Below are positions 58,167 to 64,000 of a stretch of DNA of 64,000 nt, one piece after another. Below the pieces are notes generated by a model that was not told where the DNA came from, made no database searches, and saw only the letters and a program-made list of their open reading frames with translations. Source of the DNA: Alphaproteobacteria bacterium (GTDB lineage: Bacteria; Pseudomonadota; Alphaproteobacteria; Micropepsales; Micropepsaceae). The stretch covers positions 1 to 64,000 of the forward strand of contig CANHNJ010000008.1 in NCBI GenBank assembly GCA_947462105.1. The letters run 5' to 3'. The stretch's first letter is position 1. The number at the start of each line of letters is the position of its first letter. Both the position numbers and the translations under genes were made by a program.

Positions 58167-58222
58167 TGCGCCAGTGTAACACAGGTTATACGGTCGGTTT
58201 TTCGCCTCAAGGAAACAAGAAA

Positions 58223-58543
58223 ATGCTGGGACGGATTGTTGTGAGCCTGGGCCTTTTGCTGGCCGCCGCCTCTGGCGCGATGGCGCAGCAGGGCGTGAAC
58301 TCGGTCAACGGCTTTACCGCCGCCCAGCGCGCCAAGGCCGAGGCCGCCGCCCGCGACGCTGGCTATACGCCCTCCACCATCGCCGATGTGCAGGGCGGCT
58401 ATATCTTCATGTGGGTCCGCAAGGCGGGTGCGGTCGATGCCATTCTCACCATTGCGCCCGACGGCACCGTCGTGGCCGGGGGCGTCGCCATTGCCACCCC
58501 GCCCGGCCCCAGGCCGGAGCTGATCACCGGCCTGCCCCAGTGA
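58223..58543 (+). CDS. small exported protein, paralogue 1
   Basis: A 106-residue protein with a signal peptide (MLGRIVVSLGLLLAAASGAM, cleavage after AMAQ). The mature part has VNGFTAAQRAKAEAAARDAGY, then DVQGGYIFMWVRKAG and a TIAPDGTVVAGG end. It shares its layout with the next gene: VNGxTxAQRAxAE, AGYxP, QGG, PDGxVxAG. No family known to me. AAGGAAAC is its ribosome site. Periplasmic location is expected. Confidence 0.75.
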   Translation: MLGRIVVSLGLLLAAASGAMAQQGVNSVNGFTAAQRAKAEAAARDAGYTPSTIADVQGGYIFMWVRKAGAVDAILTIAPDGTVVAGGVAIATPPGPRPELITGLPQ

Positions 58544-58824
58544 AGGGACTTGTGACGGCTGCCGGCCTGTTGCTGGCTGCTGCGTCTGGCGTTGCCGCGC
58601 AGCCGGGCGCGGCCACGGTCAATGGCTATACCCCGGCGCAGCGCGCCTTTGCCGAAACTGCCGTGAAGGCGGCGGGCTATGTGCCCGGCGCGGTCGCCTA
58701 TGCCCAGGGCGGCGCGGTCTTCATCTATGGCGTGAAGGGCGGCGACAAATTCCTGATCACCGTCACGCCCGACGGGCAGGTGCATGCGGGCACGCGCCCA
58801 TATGGCAAGGCGACGGACCGCTAG
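58540..58824 (+). CDS. small exported protein, paralogue 2
   Basis: A 94-residue product from GTG 58540, which overlaps the previous stop (GTGA). Signal peptide MKGLVTAAGLLLAAASGVAA, then ATVNGYTPAQRAFAETAVKA, AGYVPGAVAYAQGGAVFIYG and PDGQVHAG. It is plainly a tandem duplicate of 58223-58543 with diverged sequence. Function unknown; coupled translation suggests the two act together. Confidence 0.75.
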   Translation: MKGLVTAAGLLLAAASGVAAQPGAATVNGYTPAQRAFAETAVKAAGYVPGAVAYAQGGAVFIYGVKGGDKFLITVTPDGQVHAGTRPYGKATDR

Positions 58825-59415
58825 AACAGTCCCGCCACCAGCAGCAGCGAACCCAGTGTAAAGGCCAGCGCCAGCAGCGCCCACACGCCATCACGCGCGG
58901 TGATCGCCAGCGCGAACGCCACCAGCGCCGCGTTGGGCGGGATACCGCCCAGGGGCACGATCTCCAGCACCGGCGTCACCAGCGCCACTGCCAGGATCGT
59001 CAGCACGATGACGGTGCGGAACGGCCCGCGCGTCAGCAGCGTCAGGCGTGGCCGCAGCAGGTGATCGACAAAGCGCGCCACGGGACGAAAGGTGTTCAGG
59101 CCCTTGTCCAGCTTGGCGCCGTCGATGGTGCGGCGCTTCAGCCATAGCGGCAGCCAGACATGCTTGTGCCCCAGCAGCATCTGGGTGGCGAAGATCAAGA
59201 TGATGACCGAGGTGATGGCGGGCAGGCCGGGAATGGCGCCCACCGGCGACAGCGCGATCAGGCTGGGCACCAGGATCAGCGGCCCGAAGGAGCGTTCGCC
59301 GATGGCGGCCATGAAGGCTGCGACGCTGACGCGGCCATTGTCCGGCGTGATCTTGAGGATGCAGTCGATCACGTCTTCCAGGTCGTGGCGTTCGCCGGTC
59401 GCGGTGGCCGCGCTG

Positions 59416-61746
<2,331 letters not shown>

Positions 61747-61840
61747 GACGGCAATATAATGCGCCAGATGGATTTTTGCAGGCTATCGGCGCGTTACCGG
61801 CGTCTTTATAAGCGGCGGACAACAAGATTATCGAGGCCCT

Positions 61841-62656
61841 ATGAAGTTCTGGATCCTGGCGCTGACGGCGCTGGCAATCGGCTGGAGCGGTCCCGCGCTG
61901 GCGGCGATCTCGCCGGGCTGCCGGGTGATGGCCGACAGCGCCAACCGCGCCAACCTGGCGGCGCGGGGCGGCTTTGCCAGCCTGTTCGAGACGCGCGCCG
62001 CGCCCGCCGACGACCATGAGCGGCAGCAGCGGCTGGCCGATGCCGCCGATGCGGTGCTGCTGGGGGAGGCGGCCCGCACCATCTGCGCCGGGCCGGACGA
62101 TGCCGCTCCCGCCCGGGCGGTGGCCAAGGATGTGGCAGAGCACCAGGCCGCCGTGACGGCGGCGCTGGCGGCGGGCGATTGCCTGCCGGTGCTGGCGGCG
62201 GCGCAGAACCGGCTGGTGGAACTGGCGCGCGGCATGGAAGCGGGGGCGGTCGATCCGGCCATGACGCATGTGCTGGGCGGGGCGCTGGCGGTCAACACCC
62301 AGGTGCGGGCGAAATGCAGCGGCGATGCCGTGACGCTGGCGGCCACCCTGGCCGAACAGGGCGCAGCGCTGCGCACCCTCTATGACAGCGTCTCGATCTG
62401 CCAGCCGGTGCAGGCCCGCTACCAGCTTTCGCTGCAACGGGCGGCGGCCATGATCCCCGAGGCCAGCCGCGAAGTGTATGACCGCTTCCTGCGCGAGGAT
62501 TACGAACCGGCGCTGGCAGCCGTGAAGACCAGTTGCGCCGGCATCCTCAATGCCGAGCTGATAGACGGCAACGACGCCAAGATGCGCGACTTCGCCGCCC
62601 TCAAGGAAGAGGCGCAGAAGGCGATGGCCAGGCCAAACCCGGCCGTCGCGCCCTAG
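61841..62656 (+). CDS. exported protein, unknown function
   Basis: A 271-residue protein with a signal peptide (MKFWILALTALAIGWSGPAL, cut after ALAA) and six Cys including CRVMADSANR, ICAGPDD, GDCLPVL, KCSGDAV, SICQPVQ and SCAGILN. Helical and Ala-rich. The Cys could form disulfides in the periplasm. I do not recognise a family. It is divergent from uvrB and its end overlaps the aldo/keto reductase by four bases. Confidence 0.7.
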   Translation: MKFWILALTALAIGWSGPALAAISPGCRVMADSANRANLAARGGFASLFETRAAPADDHERQQRLADAADAVLLGEAARTICAGPDDAAPARAVAKDVAEHQAAVTAALAAGDCLPVLAAAQNRLVELARGMEAGAVDPAMTHVLGGALAVNTQVRAKCSGDAVTLAATLAEQGAALRTLYDSVSICQPVQARYQLSLQRAAAMIPEASREVYDRFLREDYEPALAAVKTSCAGILNAELIDGNDAKMRDFAALKEEAQKAMARPNPAVAP

Positions 62657-63570
62657 ACGGCGTCGAACCAGCTCTCGATGCGGCGGCGCATGGCGGCATC
62701 GGGCATGCGCCCGCGCCCGGCATTGAGATTGTCCAGCATGTATTGCGGCAGGTCGGTGCCGGGGATCACCGCCGTCACCGCCGGATGCGAAAGATTATAT
62801 TTCAGGAAGAGCTGCGCGAAGCTGGTGCAGTCGATCTCCCTGGCGAAGTCGGGCAGGGGCTTGCCCGCCACCTTCTTGAACATGGTGTTGCGGCCGAAGG
62901 GCAGGTTGGTCAGCACGGCGCAGCCCGCATCCTGCGCGGCGGGCAGCAGCAGCTTCTCGGCGTCGCGGTCGCCCAGCGAATAATTGATCTGGAAGAATTC
63001 CGGCTTCTCGCGCCGCACCACCTGCGCCAGCGCGTCATAGGCGCCATCCATGCTGGAGGTGATGCCGACATGGCGGATGGTGCCCGCCGCCTTCCAGGCC
63101 TTCATCTGCGCCAACGAGAAATTGGCGTCGCTGACGTTCCAGGCCTGCTGCAGGTCGAGATAGCTCGTCTTCATCCGCGTCAGCGAGGCTTTCAGCTCGG
63201 CCTCGGCCTGAGCCGCCGTGTCGCGGCTGGAAAACTTTGTTGCCAGGAAAAGCTGGCTGCGCAGGCCGGTCTCGGTGACGGCATTGCCGACCTGCACTTC
63301 GGCATTGCCATAGCCGGGCGCGGTGTCGATCAGGCTGCCGCCGCCCGCCACCAGCGCCCGCACCACCTGCTTGCGCTGTTCCAGCTTGGCCGGGTCATTC
63401 TCGAAATCGAAGATGATGGCGGTGCCGATGCCGACCACCGGCAGCATGAAACCGGTCTGGGGCACGCGGCGCTTGAGGATCGGCGCGGCGGCGGCTTGCG
63501 CGAAAGCCGCTGACGGCAGCGCGGCAGCGGCTGCGGTGGCGGCGAGCATGTCACGGCGGGACAGGGGCAT
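62653..63570 (-). CDS. Tat-targeted aldo/keto reductase with atypical active site
   Basis: A 305-residue NADP(H)-type barrel with an N-terminal twin-arginine signal (MPLSRRDMLAATAAAA…). Asp and Tyr of the usual tetrad are in SLIDTAPGYGNAEVQVG and Lys in FLATKFSS, but where the His is expected (YLDLLQIH in relatives) the sequence reads YLDLQQAWNV, so His is replaced by Trp. It may be a changed or inactive oxidoreductase. ATG 63570 has AAGGAG 7 bases upstream. The physiological substrate is unknown. Confidence 0.82.
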   Translation of the reverse strand: MPLSRRDMLAATAAAAALPSAAFAQAAAAPILKRRVPQTGFMLPVVGIGTAIIFDFENDPAKLEQRKQVVRALVAGGGSLIDTAPGYGNAEVQVGNAVTETGLRSQLFLATKFSSRDTAAQAEAELKASLTRMKTSYLDLQQAWNVSDANFSLAQMKAWKAAGTIRHVGITSSMDGAYDALAQVVRREKPEFFQINYSLGDRDAEKLLLPAAQDAGCAVLTNLPFGRNTMFKKVAGKPLPDFAREIDCTSFAQLFLKYNLSHPAVTAVIPGTDLPQYMLDNLNAGRGRMPDAAMRRRIESWFDAV

Positions 63571-63594
63571 TGGCAAACTCCTTTGCGAAGGTTG

Positions 63595-64000
63595 TCAGGA
63601 TGATTTCGATTCGGCCTGGGCTTTGGCCCGCTTTTCCTGCATGCGGCCAAGGGCGAAACTAAGGCCGGCCCAGCCCAGCATCACCGGCGCGGTCAGCGCG
63701 GCGATCATCGGCACGGTCAGCGCCAGCTTGCTGTGCAGCAGGGTGAACAGCCAGCTTGTCCCCATGTCGCCGCCGCGGAACAGCGCGGCGTCGATGACGT
63801 TCTTGGCCTTGTACTTGTCCTCGCGGCCGGCGGCGGTGAAAAGAATCTCGCGCGCGGGATTGGAGATGGCGAAGTTGGCAGTGCGTTGCGCTGCCTGGAA
63901 CGCCATCACGATCCCCAGCACCGGCGCCAGCGCCAGCGCGCCATAGCCCAGCGCGAACACCACAGGCAGGAAGCCCGCCGCCAGGCCGGTGCCGAAGCGC
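63595..64000 (-). CDS. NTP/NDP exchange transporter-like MFS protein, C-terminal part (continues beyond window)
   Basis: The 135-residue end of a membrane carrier: RTANFAISNPAREILFTAAG, REDKYKAKNVIDAALFRGGD and a final hydrophobic segment. This NPARE/KYKAKN/YRGGD-like set is the signature of ATP:ADP-translocase-type proteins (Npt/Tlc family), best known from Chlamydia and Rickettsia but also found in free-living bacteria. The frame stays open to the window edge, so the start is unseen. Substrate not established. Confidence 0.7.
   Translation of the reverse strand, partial: RFGTGLAAGFLPVVFALGYGALALAPVLGIVMAFQAAQRTANFAISNPAREILFTAAGREDKYKAKNVIDAALFRGGDMGTSWLFTLLHSKLALTVPMIAALTAPVMLGWAGLSFALGRMQEKRAKAQAESKSS

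Noticed and set aside
61747-61840. SOS (LexA) box upstream of uvrB
   Set aside because: No GTTC-N7-GTTC or its complement was found in the gap.

Overview
The window is GC-rich, almost fully coding chromosomal DNA from an alphaproteobacterium. The evidence is a set of alphaproteobacterial marker genes: ctrA, rcdA (DUF1465), a DUF1013/TrcR-type regulator next to a DUF1192 gene, a UbiK-type factor, a Rieske/cyt b/cyt c1 operon and a glnD of alphaproteobacterial layout. Two GANTC (CcrM-type) sites lie upstream of ctrA. The genus cannot be fixed from sequence reading alone. The organism looks like a non-flagellated descendant of a flagellated, Caulobacter-like cell-cycle lineage.

Layout. 1-8.5 kb: recA 3' end, alaS, ubiX, a TetA-type MFS exporter, a DedA-like protein, trcR-like, DUF1192 and rcdA. 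8.3-12.7 kb: rpmE, an ABC exporter coupled to a beta-propeller protein, then ctrA with its regulatory region. 12.7-15.7 kb: a decay zone holding remnants of fliI, fliH, fliG and flgL/flagellin, intact mnmA, a frameshifted GNAT gene, a CAU tRNA followed by a large hairpin, and a truncated ilvA. 15.7-26.9 kb: a GNAT gene, a four-gene MoxR/DUF58/BatA-DUF4159 operon, a Nudix-CCA enzyme-PP2C operon, terC and trmL. 27-29.8 kb: petABC. 29.9-35.1 kb: mtaP-apt-gst-mtnA-(class II aldolase fused to short-chain dehydrogenase). 35-42.2 kb: ychF, pth, rplY, prs, pgeF, midA-like and lgt on the minus strand. 42-47 kb: ubiK, ybjN-like, proC, an EnvZ/OmpR-type pair and ilvE. 47-55.9 kb: moaE, moaD, pgsA, uvrC, folB, a pteridine-reductase-like SDR, trpS, glnD and cspA. 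56-64 kb: tdk, a GreA/B-like factor, two tandem small exported paralogues, exoD-like, uvrB, an exported protein, a Tat-targeted aldo/keto reductase lacking the usual catalytic His, and the end of an NTP/NDP-type transporter.

How the genes work together. Most are housekeeping: repair (recA, uvrB, uvrC), translation (alaS, trpS, mnmA, trmL, pth, rplY, rpmE, CCA enzyme), nucleotide supply (prs, apt, tdk), ubiquinone and respiration (ubiX, ubiK, petABC), and lipids and envelope (lgt, pgsA). The most interesting unit is the 29.9-35.1 kb operon. It reads as a compact 5'-methylthioadenosine disposal route (a 'DHAP shunt') in which the aldolase and the enzyme that handles the released aldehyde are one polypeptide. 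The second is the flagellar graveyard beside an intact ctrA, direct evidence that motility was lost while the CtrA/RcdA cell-cycle system was kept.
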